This document shows, piece by piece, positions 1 through 5,472 of a DNA stretch of 6,574 bases. Source of the stretch: Candidatus Aenigmatarchaeota archaeon (GTDB lineage Archaea; Aenigmatarchaeota; Aenigmatarchaeia; QMZP01; JAFGSV01). Each line of letters begins with the position of its first letter. The stretch's first letter is position 1. The DNA lies in NCBI GenBank assembly GCA_030624445.1, contig JAUXKD010000023.1, positions 1-6,574 of the forward strand, read 5' to 3'. The notes under the pieces are model-generated. The model was not told the origin of the DNA, did not search any database, and saw only the letters and a program-made list of their open reading frames with translations. Made by a program: the position numbers and the translations under genes.

Positions 1-410
1 ACTCCAATGGAACCCGTGATCGTCAGTGGGTCCGCTACAATCCTGTCGCATGCGGATGCTATCCAGTACGCCCCGGAAGCGGCAAGGTCGCCCATCCAGC
101 AGACCGTGGGCTTTTTCATGTCCCTTATGGCCATGCTGATTTCCCTGGACGCCACTACAGAGCCTCCGGGAGAGTTTATCTCGATCAGGCCTCCCTTGAT
201 AAAAGGATCGCTCTCTATCTTGTCTATCAGCGGGAATATGGTTTCTGGCGAAATCGTTTCGGTGAACAGGGACGATGATGATGAAATGGTCCCCTTTATC
301 CTTATAACCGCTATCCTCTCTCCGTACGCCGGCAGGGACACCAGAACGGCACCGAGCAGCAGTGCGACACCGAGTCCGGCGAACAGGCCGAAAATGAAGA
401 ATTTATTCAT
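1..410 (-). CDS. sppA: Signal peptide peptidase SppA, N-terminal part (runs off left edge)
   Basis: A membrane-anchored S49-family serine protease that degrades cleaved signal peptides and other membrane-embedded fragments. Reading the minus strand from the ATG at 410-408 gives 136 full codons that stay open to the window edge. Residues 4-27 are a hydrophobic N-terminal anchor (start MNKFFIFGLFAGLG). A beta strand with IAVIRIKGTI follows at 33-42. The oxyanion-hole motif INSPGG lies at 78-83, and the catalytic Ser112 sits in LAASGAYWIASACDRIVA. The last visible residues, TITGSIGV, are also typical of S49. The general-base Lys lies about 50 residues further on in known archaeal SppA proteins and is outside the window. 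The arrangement (short anchor plus one S49 domain) matches the short archaeal form rather than the duplicated E. coli form. It is divergent from the purF-like gene. A TATA-like box 20-30 bases upstream of the ATG suggests a leaderless mRNA and supports this start. The family call is secure; the completeness of the gene is unknown. Confidence 0.93.
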   Translation of the reverse strand, partial: MNKFFIFGLFAGLGVALLLGAVLVSLPAYGERIAVIRIKGTISSSSSLFTETISPETIFPLIDKIESDPFIKGGLIEINSPGGSVVASREISMAIRDMKKPTVCWMGDLAASGAYWIASACDRIVADPLTITGSIG

Positions 411-429
411 ACGATTATGTCCCCTCGAC

Positions 430-440
430 GATATATAATG
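430..440 (-). promoter_or_regulatory. TATA-like promoter box for sppA
   Basis: On the minus strand this reads ATTATATATCG, located 20-30 bases upstream of the sppA ATG. That is the spacing expected between an archaeal TATA box and a transcription start at or next to the start codon. No Shine-Dalgarno sequence lies between the box and the ATG, which fits a leaderless transcript. Confidence 0.55.
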
Positions 441-444
441 TTAA

Positions 445-456
445 GCCTTAAATTTC
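445..456 (+). promoter_or_regulatory. Candidate TATA-like box for the purF-like gene
   Basis: The stretch GCCTTAAATTTC is the best TATA/BRE-like candidate on this strand. It lies about 18-29 bases before the out-of-frame ATG at 474, but about 28-39 bases before the GTG at 484. The spacing seen at the other promoters in this window therefore fits a transcript starting near 474 better than one starting at 484. This bears on the start-site problem of the gene. Confidence 0.35.
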
Positions 457-483
457 TTCCATACTATAATTACATGTGGTTTT

Positions 484-1911
484 GTGGGATGTGGAGTAAC
501 GTCAACCGTAGGTTCTGAAAATCCTTTGAGAGATACCTACCAGCTTCAATCCCCACTTCAGCATAGAGGCTATGAGTCAGCTGGTTTTGCTCTTGGTTCT
601 CCAGGGGAACCATATCTTCATTACACGGCATACGGTACCATAGAATCTGTCTTTAGCGGATATCTTGGAACCATCAGTTACAAGGCTTCGAGGGGAATAG
701 GTCACAATCGTTATTCCACCACAGGGCGTTCAGTAATAGAAAACGCTCAACCATTGATGGTTGGAAAATATTGTATAGGGCACAATGGAAATCTTATGAA
801 CGGTGCGGAGCTAAGGGAGGAATTTTCTAGAAGACACGATTTAAAATCGACAACAGACACAGAGGTTATGGGTTTAATGCTCCATGAAGAGACGGACCCT
901 TTTGTTGGGGCAGAAAATATATTTGACAAGTGTGAGGGTTCTTTTAACTGCGTCACAATGAATAACAAAGGCGAAGTTGTCCTCATCAGGGACCCCAGAG
1001 CATTTCAACCGTTTGTTTGGACAGATTTAATGGACAACGGAAAATCTCATTCTGCATCTGAAAACATCGCACTTTCAAGTATAGGAATATATGATTACGA
1101 GGAAATTCCACCTGGAGAGGTAATCGTATATAGGGAAGATGGAAGCATTGACAGAAAAAATTTCTCAACGGGCGAACAGCTTCAAAAATGTCCATTTGAG
1201 GTTCTGTATTTCATGCGTCACGGTTCGGAGTTTGAAGTGAATGGTGAAAGAAAAGTCGTGGTTGATATAAGAGAAGAGTGGGGCCGAATGTTAGAAAGTA
1301 AATATCCTATTGACGCCGATGTCAGGTCCTATATACCAAGATCAGGAATGGGTTACGCAATGTCCGAAAAATTAGAGGACATTTTTTCGGTTAATCCTTA
1401 CTCAGAACGTATTTATATGATGCCTGACAGAAAGGGTGAGAAGGTCTCAGATGCGCTAAAATTATCCAGAATCGAGAAAAGCAGGCTAAAAAACCCCCCA
1501 ATAGTACAGAAAGTTCGTGGAAAAAGTATAGTCATTTTGGACGATACTATAGTAAGGGGAAATAATGCGAAAGCGCAGATAGCATCACTCTTCGAAGCTG
1601 GAGCTAAAGAAATCTCTATGCTGGTTGCAGGTGCTCCAGTTAGATATCCGTGCCACTTGGGCAAAGACCATTCTGTTAGAAGAAATTTGATAGCGGCAAA
1701 ATATCCACTCAAGGACGCCAACGAGGCTGTTGCACGGGAGATAACGGAATCTTGCGAAGTTTCCCCTAGCAAATTCAATCTCGGATATCTATCGCTTGAT
1801 GAAATGCTTGAACCGTTGGGAGGGGAAGGTGATTACTGTACCGCCTGCTGGACGGGTGAATACCCGTTTAAAATACCGAAATCTCTCAAAGAAAATATGA
1901 AGTTGGATTGA
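484..1911 (+). CDS. purF: PurF-like glutamine amidophosphoribosyltransferase, divergent
   Basis: PurF makes phosphoribosylamine from PRPP and glutamine, the first committed step of purine synthesis, in the cytosol. The 475 residues are near usual PurF length. The Ntn glutaminase domain has Cys3 in CGV, QHRGYESAG at 26-34, GHNRYSTTG at 73-81, GHNGN at 99-103 and Asp125. Cys3 lies 25 residues before the Arg of QHRG, the same spacing as from Cys1 in E. coli and B. subtilis PurF. The phosphoribosyltransferase domain has the PRPP loop VILDDTIVRGNN at 350-361. Cys236, Cys390, Cys452 and Cys455 occur where Bacillus-type PurF binds a 4Fe-4S cluster. Oddities: the PRPP loop ends RGNN rather than the usual RGTT/RGTS, the usual PDSG motif is PRSG (about 286-289), and the R-F-x2-P-x-Q-x2-R flexible loop is not recognisable. 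The only canonical in-frame start is this GTG; the frame is closed by a TAA at 442, and the start may be disrupted (see findings). The gene is AT-richer than kae1 and htpX. The family is clear, but it could be a functionally altered paralogue. Confidence 0.85.
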   Translation: MGCGVTSTVGSENPLRDTYQLQSPLQHRGYESAGFALGSPGEPYLHYTAYGTIESVFSGYLGTISYKASRGIGHNRYSTTGRSVIENAQPLMVGKYCIGHNGNLMNGAELREEFSRRHDLKSTTDTEVMGLMLHEETDPFVGAENIFDKCEGSFNCVTMNNKGEVVLIRDPRAFQPFVWTDLMDNGKSHSASENIALSSIGIYDYEEIPPGEVIVYREDGSIDRKNFSTGEQLQKCPFEVLYFMRHGSEFEVNGERKVVVDIREEWGRMLESKYPIDADVRSYIPRSGMGYAMSEKLEDIFSVNPYSERIYMMPDRKGEKVSDALKLSRIEKSRLKNPPIVQKVRGKSIVILDDTIVRGNNAKAQIASLFEAGAKEISMLVAGAPVRYPCHLGKDHSVRRNLIAAKYPLKDANEAVAREITESCEVSPSKFNLGYLSLDEMLEPLGGEGDYCTACWTGEYPFKIPKSLKENMKLD

Positions 1912-2041
1912 TTTCTCAAGACTTTCCACATTAAGGTAAAAACCTGACAAAATCGAAAGCACAGTAAATGTATACTTATTTTCAATTCTATATACGCCAA
2001 GAAGGTTTTGTTTTTTAATTGCCGCACACAAAAGACTATCC
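1912..2041 (+). other. Intergenic region between purF-like gene and kae1
   Basis: This AT-rich 130-base gap holds no convincing small gene, tRNA or stable hairpin that I can see. The run of T residues at about 2006-2016 could end the purF transcript as an archaeal U-rich terminator, and it overlaps the proposed kae1 promoter box. Confidence 0.5.
2010..2020 (+). promoter_or_regulatory. TATA-like box for kae1
   Basis: The stretch GTTTTTTAATT is centred about 26 bases upstream of the kae1 ATG at 2042, the standard distance for an archaeal TATA box on a leaderless transcript. No Shine-Dalgarno sequence precedes the ATG. The T run could also serve as a terminator for the upstream gene. Confidence 0.5.
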
Positions 2042-3025
2042 ATGTTATGCCTCGGGATAGAATCCACCGCCCACACGTTCGGGGTGGGCGTAGCGGACGA
2101 TAAAGGGAGCATACTGGCGAATGAGAAGGATACCTACAAGCCGGAGAAAGGCTGGGGGATAGTCCCCATGGAGGCCAGGCGCCATCACGAGGAGGTGTCC
2201 GGGGCTGTTCTGGAGAAGGCCCTGGAAAGCGCCGGAAAAGAATTAAAGGAAATGGATGTTATCGCTTTTTCCCAAGGTCCCGGGCTGCCGCCGTGCCTGT
2301 ACGCTGGCCTCAATTTCTCAAAGGAACTGTCCGAAAAAACCGGGATGCCTCTCATGGGCGTCAATCACTGCGTGGCGCACATCGAAGTCGGAAGGCTTAC
2401 GACGAAGCTTGAAGACCCTGTCACTCTGTACGTATCAGGTGCGAATACACAGACCATAGCGTTCGTTTCCGGGAAATACAGGATATTCGGGGAAACGCAG
2501 GATATCGGTATTGGAAATGCGTTGGACAAGTTCGGCAGGGAGGCGAAGCTCGAGTTTCCGTACGGCCCTAAAATAGAGGTTTTCGCAAAGAAAGGTAAAT
2601 GGATTGATCTGCCGTACACGGTCAAGGGCATGGACCTCTCCTTTTCAGGGATAATATCCGAAGCGGCCAGGAAACTGGAGCAGAAAAATACAATGGAGGA
2701 TATCTGTTTTTCCCTTCAGGAGACAACGTTCGCCATGCTGACGGAAGTCGTCGAAAGGGCCCTCGCCCACACGGGCAAGAGCGAGGCCTTGCTCACAGGG
2801 GGAGTCGCGGCCAACAAGAGGCTGCAGGAAATGCTGGATATAATGTGCAACGAGAGAGGTGGCAAATTCGCGGTCGTCCCGAATGAATACAGCGGGGACA
2901 ACGGGGCGATGATCGCATGGACCGGCGTGCTCGCGCACAAGTCGGGACAAAAACCATTGAATCTGAAAGACGCGCAGGTGCTGCCCAGATGGAGGACAGA
3001 CCAGACTGAAATCTCCTGGCTATAG
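2042..3025 (+). CDS. kae1: tRNA N6-adenosine threonylcarbamoyltransferase Kae1 (KEOPS subunit)
   Basis: Kae1 transfers the threonylcarbamoyl group from threonylcarbamoyl-AMP to A37 of ANN-decoding tRNAs (t6A), as the catalytic subunit of the KEOPS complex with Bud32, Cgi121 and Pcc1. The 327 residues cover one complete ASKHA-fold domain. It has GIESTAHTFG at 5-14, EARRHH at 44-49, FSQGPGLPPCLYAG at 76-89, metal-ligand histidines His109 and His113 in NHCVAHIE, YVSGANTQ at 130-137, and DIGIGNALDKFGRE at 154-167. Near the C-terminus are MDLSFSG at 197-203, SLQETTFAMLTE at 224-235, TGGVAANKRL at 252-261 and metal-ligand Asp286 in SGDNGAMIA. The pattern is Kae1 rather than bacterial TsaD. Small departures are SGANTQ where SGGNTQ is usual, and a KGWGIVPMEA segment replacing the common GGIHPREA. 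The chain ends just after the ASKHA domain (RWRTDQTEISWL), so Bud32 is not fused to it as it is in many euryarchaea; Bud32 must be encoded elsewhere. The gene appears to be transcribed alone, probably leaderless. Confidence 0.96.
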   Translation: MLCLGIESTAHTFGVGVADDKGSILANEKDTYKPEKGWGIVPMEARRHHEEVSGAVLEKALESAGKELKEMDVIAFSQGPGLPPCLYAGLNFSKELSEKTGMPLMGVNHCVAHIEVGRLTTKLEDPVTLYVSGANTQTIAFVSGKYRIFGETQDIGIGNALDKFGREAKLEFPYGPKIEVFAKKGKWIDLPYTVKGMDLSFSGIISEAARKLEQKNTMEDICFSLQETTFAMLTEVVERALAHTGKSEALLTGGVAANKRLQEMLDIMCNERGGKFAVVPNEYSGDNGAMIAWTGVLAHKSGQKPLNLKDAQVLPRWRTDQTEISWL

Positions 3026-3089
3026 AATTACTAATCGAAAAGCGCACGCATATATGCATTCCTAACAACGAACCTAGAAAAGACTGTTG

Positions 3090-3100
3090 GATTTTTATTC
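3090..3100 (+). promoter_or_regulatory. TATA-like box for the nuclease-like gene
   Basis: The stretch GATTTTTATTC is centred about 26 bases before the ATG at 3121, with no Shine-Dalgarno sequence in between, which suggests a leaderless transcript. The neighbouring T-rich stretch to 3106 could also act as the kae1 terminator. Confidence 0.45.
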
Positions 3101-3120
3101 ATTTTCATTCAAAATCTAAT

Positions 3121-3630
3121 ATGGCTAAATTACGTCCCGGTACATCCGTTGATTCTGAGGATTTCCATAGTAGGGTGTTGGGAGACATAATCACTAACAG
3201 AATGAAAGACATTCTTTTCGAATTGGAAGGGAGACCATTTGACCTCCGGATAATCGATGCACAGGCTGAAAGGACGATGCACGATGCAACGTACAGTGAG
3301 GTCGCCAAGCCAGATATAGCTGTCGTATATTACAAAGATATCATTAATCCCTTAACTTCTCCTCAATATCCGTACAGTGCCGCTTTATTTGAAGTGAAAA
3401 CCGCTTTTTCGTCGAACAGAGGCAGGCCCAAAAATGATTCCATAAGAAAACTCAAAACTCAGCTTGGTATATTAGAACATTATATCAGAACAAATAGACC
3501 AGTGATCGAGACATTTCTTAATCAACTCGATATCCCAGAAGTAGATGTTGGAAAAGTACCAGTAAGAGCAGTAGGTATTTACAGGACCAAGAGGGGAGGA
3601 ATTGAATTATACAGGTATCCGAAATTATGA
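3121..3630 (+). CDS. Uncharacterised protein with PD-(D/E)XK nuclease-like motif
   Basis: I do not recognise a named family. The 169-residue protein has no signal peptide or membrane segment and is mixed alpha/beta. The most informative features are an N-terminal helical part with acidic residues (FELEGRPFD at 33-41), then KPDIAVVYY at 63-71 with Asp65, then ALFEVKTAF at 88-96 with Glu91 and Lys93. Asp, a roughly 25-residue loop, then hydrophobic-E-V-K is the layout of the metal-binding core of PD-(D/E)XK nucleases. A helix with KLKTQLGILEHYI (110-122) follows, where such enzymes often carry a Gln/Lys helix, and the chain ends in a strand-rich tail (GIYRTKRGGIELYRYPKL). It could be a restriction-like or repair endonuclease, or a catalytically inert relative. 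No methyltransferase, toxin-antitoxin partner or other defence gene lies beside it. The gene is AT-rich (21 of 60 bases are G/C at 3481-3540) compared with kae1 and htpX, which hints at a different origin. It converges with the EF-like gene. Confidence 0.7.
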   Translation: MAKLRPGTSVDSEDFHSRVLGDIITNRMKDILFELEGRPFDLRIIDAQAERTMHDATYSEVAKPDIAVVYYKDIINPLTSPQYPYSAALFEVKTAFSSNRGRPKNDSIRKLKTQLGILEHYIRTNRPVIETFLNQLDIPEVDVGKVPVRAVGIYRTKRGGIELYRYPKL

Positions 3631-3715
3631 TCCTTTCTTTAATAACAACGAGGCGGCCAAAAGAGTGCATGTAAGTTTAAATAAAGGAAAGAGAGAAGCG
3701 AAAAAATACCAGAAA

Positions 3716-3970
3716 TCACTTCTCTATGTAAACGTCGTCCCCTTCCCTTACCCTGTCAGCAACCTTGAGGCCTATCGACTCTCCCTTCCCGGCTGATGGC
3801 ACGGTTTTGTGTGAAATCTGCATGCTATCGACCTTCTGCTGTATGTTGGTGGTCGCGCCTTCTATTGATATGTTCTCCCCTGTTTTGAGCTCGCCGGAAA
3901 GCTCGATGACCGCAACGTTTATCTTGCTGAAATAGTGCGTTATCTTGCCTATGGGTATTTTCTCTCCCAT
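3716..3970 (-). CDS. Small EF-Tu domain-2-like beta-barrel protein
   Basis: An 84-residue protein made almost entirely of one beta barrel like domain 2 of translation GTPases. Recognisable segments are IGKITHYFSKINVAVIEL (7-24), LKTGENISIEG (28-38), QQKVDSMQISHK (44-55), then GKGESIGLKV (62-71) and VREGDDVYIEK at the end. The strand order and the GESIGLKV turn match the domain that in EF-Tu packs against the GTPase domain, but there is no G domain here. Free-standing proteins of this type are annotated in archaea as translation elongation factor-like; their function is unknown to me. I start it at the ATG at 3970-3968 because a strong ribosome-binding site (3977-3984) sits 6 bases upstream. 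An in-frame GTG at 3979-3977 would add three residues but lies inside that site. It diverges from the rhomboid gene at 4041 and converges with the nuclease-like gene, 85 bases away. Family confidence is good; role is open. Confidence 0.85.
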   Translation of the reverse strand: MGEKIPIGKITHYFSKINVAVIELSGELKTGENISIEGATTNIQQKVDSMQISHKTVPSAGKGESIGLKVADRVREGDDVYIEK

Positions 3971-3976
3971 TAAGAG

Positions 3977-3984
3977 CACCCCCC
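3977..3984 (-). promoter_or_regulatory. Ribosome binding site deciding the EF-like gene start
   Basis: On the minus strand this reads GGGGGGTG, 6 bases before the ATG at 3970. It can pair over 8 positions, two of them G-U, with the CACCUCCU anti-Shine-Dalgarno end of 16S rRNA. It contains the alternative GTG start, so initiation at the downstream ATG is more likely. It is the strongest Shine-Dalgarno candidate in a window where most genes look leaderless. Confidence 0.6.
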
Positions 3985-4006
3985 ATTCTAAATTTTGTTT
4001 TGTAAG

Positions 4007-4018
4007 TTAAATATTTTA
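4007..4018. promoter_or_regulatory. TATA-like element, possibly shared by divergent genes
   Basis: TTAAATATTTTA is near-palindromic. It lies 23-34 bases before the rhomboid ATG at 4041 on the plus strand. On the minus strand it lies 37-48 bases before the EF-like ATG, which would place that transcript's start at about 3985, just ahead of its ribosome-binding site. One box could thus direct both divergent transcripts, or a second A/T-rich stretch at 3990-4000 could serve the minus strand. Confidence 0.4.
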
Positions 4019-4040
4019 CCTATCCCGGACATGATTAAAC

Positions 4041-4670
4041 ATGACAGAGAAGTTCTACGGTTTCGCGCTTATTCTGACCGGCATATGCGTGCTGGTCTTC
4101 CTCCTTACGCTGGCGTTCCCTGGTATCATTGAGCCTCTGCTGCTCGTTTCAAGCCAGGTCGTGGACAGGCCCTGGACTGTATTGAGCCACATCTTTCTTC
4201 ACGCAGACTTCAGGCATCTCTACTTCAACATGTTCGCCCTGGCCCTGTTCGGCTTGATACTGGAAAAATACATCGGCTCAAGGAATTTTCTGATAGTCTT
4301 CTTTACAGCGGGTCTCGCTTCCTCTGCCGCCGACGTTTTCTTTTACCGTGCAACCCTGGGCGCGTCCGGTGCGGTATTCGGGCTGCTCGGATGCCTCGCG
4401 ATAGTAAGACCCCGGCAGGTCGTGTGGGTCCTGGGCGTCCCCATGTACATAATAATTGCCGCTGCCGTATGGATACTGCTGGATCTGACCGGAATGTTCT
4501 ATCCCGACAACGTGGCGCACGCCGCCCATCTCTTCGGGATGGGAGCCGGGATGGGCTTCGGCCTTAAACTGAGGGGAAAATACAAGGAGCCCGAAAAGCC
4601 GAAAAGAGGTGAAGAAGTGATTTCTGATGAGGAGCTTGATGAATGGGAAAGGAAGCACATGATGAAGTGA
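4041..4670 (+). CDS. Rhomboid family intramembrane serine protease (first copy)
   Basis: A polytopic S54 protease that cuts transmembrane segments of other proteins within the membrane; its substrate cannot be inferred. In the 209-residue protein, hydrophobic segments fall at about 8-28, 60-76, 82-98, 105-122, 127-148 and 158-176, the six-helix rhomboid core. Catalytic Ser109 is in LGASGAVFG and catalytic His163 in AHAAHLFGMGAG. His59 and Asn63 of HLYFN match the oxyanion-hole pair of GlpG, and TVLSHIFLHADF (46-57) is the typical L1-loop region. A charged cytoplasmic tail of about 33 residues follows the last helix (KEPEKPKRGEE then SDEELDEWERKH). The gene is divergent from the EF-like gene and ends 12 bases from the stop codon of a second rhomboid gene on the other strand. 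The start is the ATG at 4041; the ATG at 4031 is in another frame. All catalytic residues are present, so it should be active. Confidence 0.95.
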   Translation: MTEKFYGFALILTGICVLVFLLTLAFPGIIEPLLLVSSQVVDRPWTVLSHIFLHADFRHLYFNMFALALFGLILEKYIGSRNFLIVFFTAGLASSAADVFFYRATLGASGAVFGLLGCLAIVRPRQVVWVLGVPMYIIIAAAVWILLDLTGMFYPDNVAHAAHLFGMGAGMGFGLKLRGKYKEPEKPKRGEEVISDEELDEWERKHMMK

Positions 4671-4682
4671 GCCGTCGCGGCG

Positions 4683-5423
4683 TTACAGAATCAGGACCCA
4701 TATCCACGAGAGCAGCAGTTTGGCCATTCCGTAAAGCGCCAGTCCAACGATGAAATCGAAGACGCCCAGTATTATCTGTCCCACACCCACTATGAGGCCG
4801 AATACGGGGGCGAGAATCAGCAGGATCGCCAGCAGGACCACCATCACCAGGAAGCCCTTGACAACCTCTTTAGGCCGGTAAAATAACATGAGCCCGGAAC
4901 CCGCCACAAGGCCGCCTATATGAGCCATGTACGCTATCCCTGCACCGGTCGAAGGCATGACCGCTAGGGCCACCTGGGACAGCATGTACATTATTGCTAT
5001 GAGACCCAGAGGTAGGGGGAATACATAGATTCTTATCATCTCCTTGGGCTTCAGGAACATGGCGGCCCCCATCAGGCCGAAGATGCAGCCGGAGGCGCCG
5101 ACGGCCGGCATCGTGTTTGTCAGCCCGTAGACCAGACTGCCTGCGATTCCCGATACGAAGTAGATGCTCAGCCACTGCCTGCCGCTGAGCTGGTCCTCCA
5201 GTACCCTTCCGAAAAAATACAGCGCGAGCATGTTGAAAAATATGTGAGAAGCGTTGACGTGTAAAAAAAGCGAGGTGAACCAGCGCCACAGCTGCAGGCT
5301 GTCTTCCCAGGAGAAGTCGAGCGTGTCAAAGGTCTGGTCGAACAGGGAACCGGGCATGCTGAAAACGAGCTCGAAAACCACAATGTTTATTATTATCATG
5401 GACCAAGTGATTTTGTGTTCCAT
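4683..5423 (-). CDS. Rhomboid family intramembrane serine protease (second copy)
   Basis: A 246-residue S54 protease, membrane-embedded and predicted active. TM1 is at about 8-23. WRWFTSLFLHVNASHIFFNM at 46-65 holds the L1 region with His60 and Asn64. Catalytic Ser111 is in VGASGCIFGLMG and catalytic His168 in AYMAHIGGLVAGSG. After the core and a YRPKEVVK loop, about 60 further residues are almost entirely hydrophobic (LVMVVLLAILLILAPVFGLI and onward to the end). This adds probably two to three membrane segments, so it is longer than a minimal six-helix rhomboid. It resembles the first rhomboid through the HxxFNM-type and GASG segments, but its extra C-terminal helices differ from that protein's soluble tail. 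It lies 49 bases downstream of htpX on the same strand. A GGAAGG ribosome-binding-like site 6 bases before the ATG and a TATA-like box (5443-5455) allow either co-transcription or its own promoter. Confidence 0.95.
   Translation of the reverse strand: MEHKITWSMIIINIVVFELVFSMPGSLFDQTFDTLDFSWEDSLQLWRWFTSLFLHVNASHIFFNMLALYFFGRVLEDQLSGRQWLSIYFVSGIAGSLVYGLTNTMPAVGASGCIFGLMGAAMFLKPKEMIRIYVFPLPLGLIAIMYMLSQVALAVMPSTGAGIAYMAHIGGLVAGSGLMLFYRPKEVVKGFLVMVVLLAILLILAPVFGLIVGVGQIILGVFDFIVGLALYGMAKLLLSWIWVLIL
5264..5283 (-). repeat. 20-base direct repeat, copy 1 (inside second rhomboid gene)
   Basis: The plus-strand stretch AAAAAAGCGAGGTGAACCAG is found identically at 5568-5587. On the coding (minus) strand it encodes WFTSLF in the L1 region of the rhomboid. 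Both copies are in the same reading frame of their genes. Confidence 0.9.
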
Positions 5424-5442
5424 GAGAATCCTTCCTTTTGAT

Positions 5443-5455
5443 GAAATATTAAATT
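5443..5455 (-). promoter_or_regulatory. TATA-like box for the second rhomboid gene
   Basis: On the minus strand this reads AATTTAATATTTC, 20-32 bases before the ATG at 5423, within the 49-base gap after htpX. It suggests a separate promoter for the rhomboid gene, although read-through from htpX is equally possible. Confidence 0.4.
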
Positions 5456-5472
5456 ATGGCAAATCCCGATGT

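Noticed and set aside
7..438. Plus-strand open frame of 143 codons
   Set aside because: It is the antisense shadow of sppA; the minus strand carries clear S49 motifs (INSPGG, AASGAYW).
1789..2112. Minus-strand open frames spanning the gap before kae1
   Set aside because: They run antisense to purF and kae1, have low-complexity hydrophobic content without family features, and no promoter that I can see.
3048..3057. Palindrome GCATATATGC downstream of kae1
   Set aside because: A single 10-base palindrome in an AT-rich gap is not significant alone, and it is too far from the next ATG to be its TATA box.
3602..3796. Plus-strand open frame of 64 codons overlapping the end of the nuclease-like gene
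   Set aside because: It overlaps two supported genes, has no recognisable motif and no ribosome-binding site or TATA box at a proper distance.
4671..4681. Small inverted repeat GCCG-TCG-CGGC between the two rhomboid stop codons
   Set aside because: The stem is only 4 bp with no T run on either side, so it is too weak to call as a bidirectional terminator.
4870..5289. Minus-strand open frame of 139 codons inside the second rhomboid gene
   Set aside because: It is a frame-shifted shadow of a well-supported gene, with Arg/His-rich content typical of off-frame reading of GC-rich DNA.
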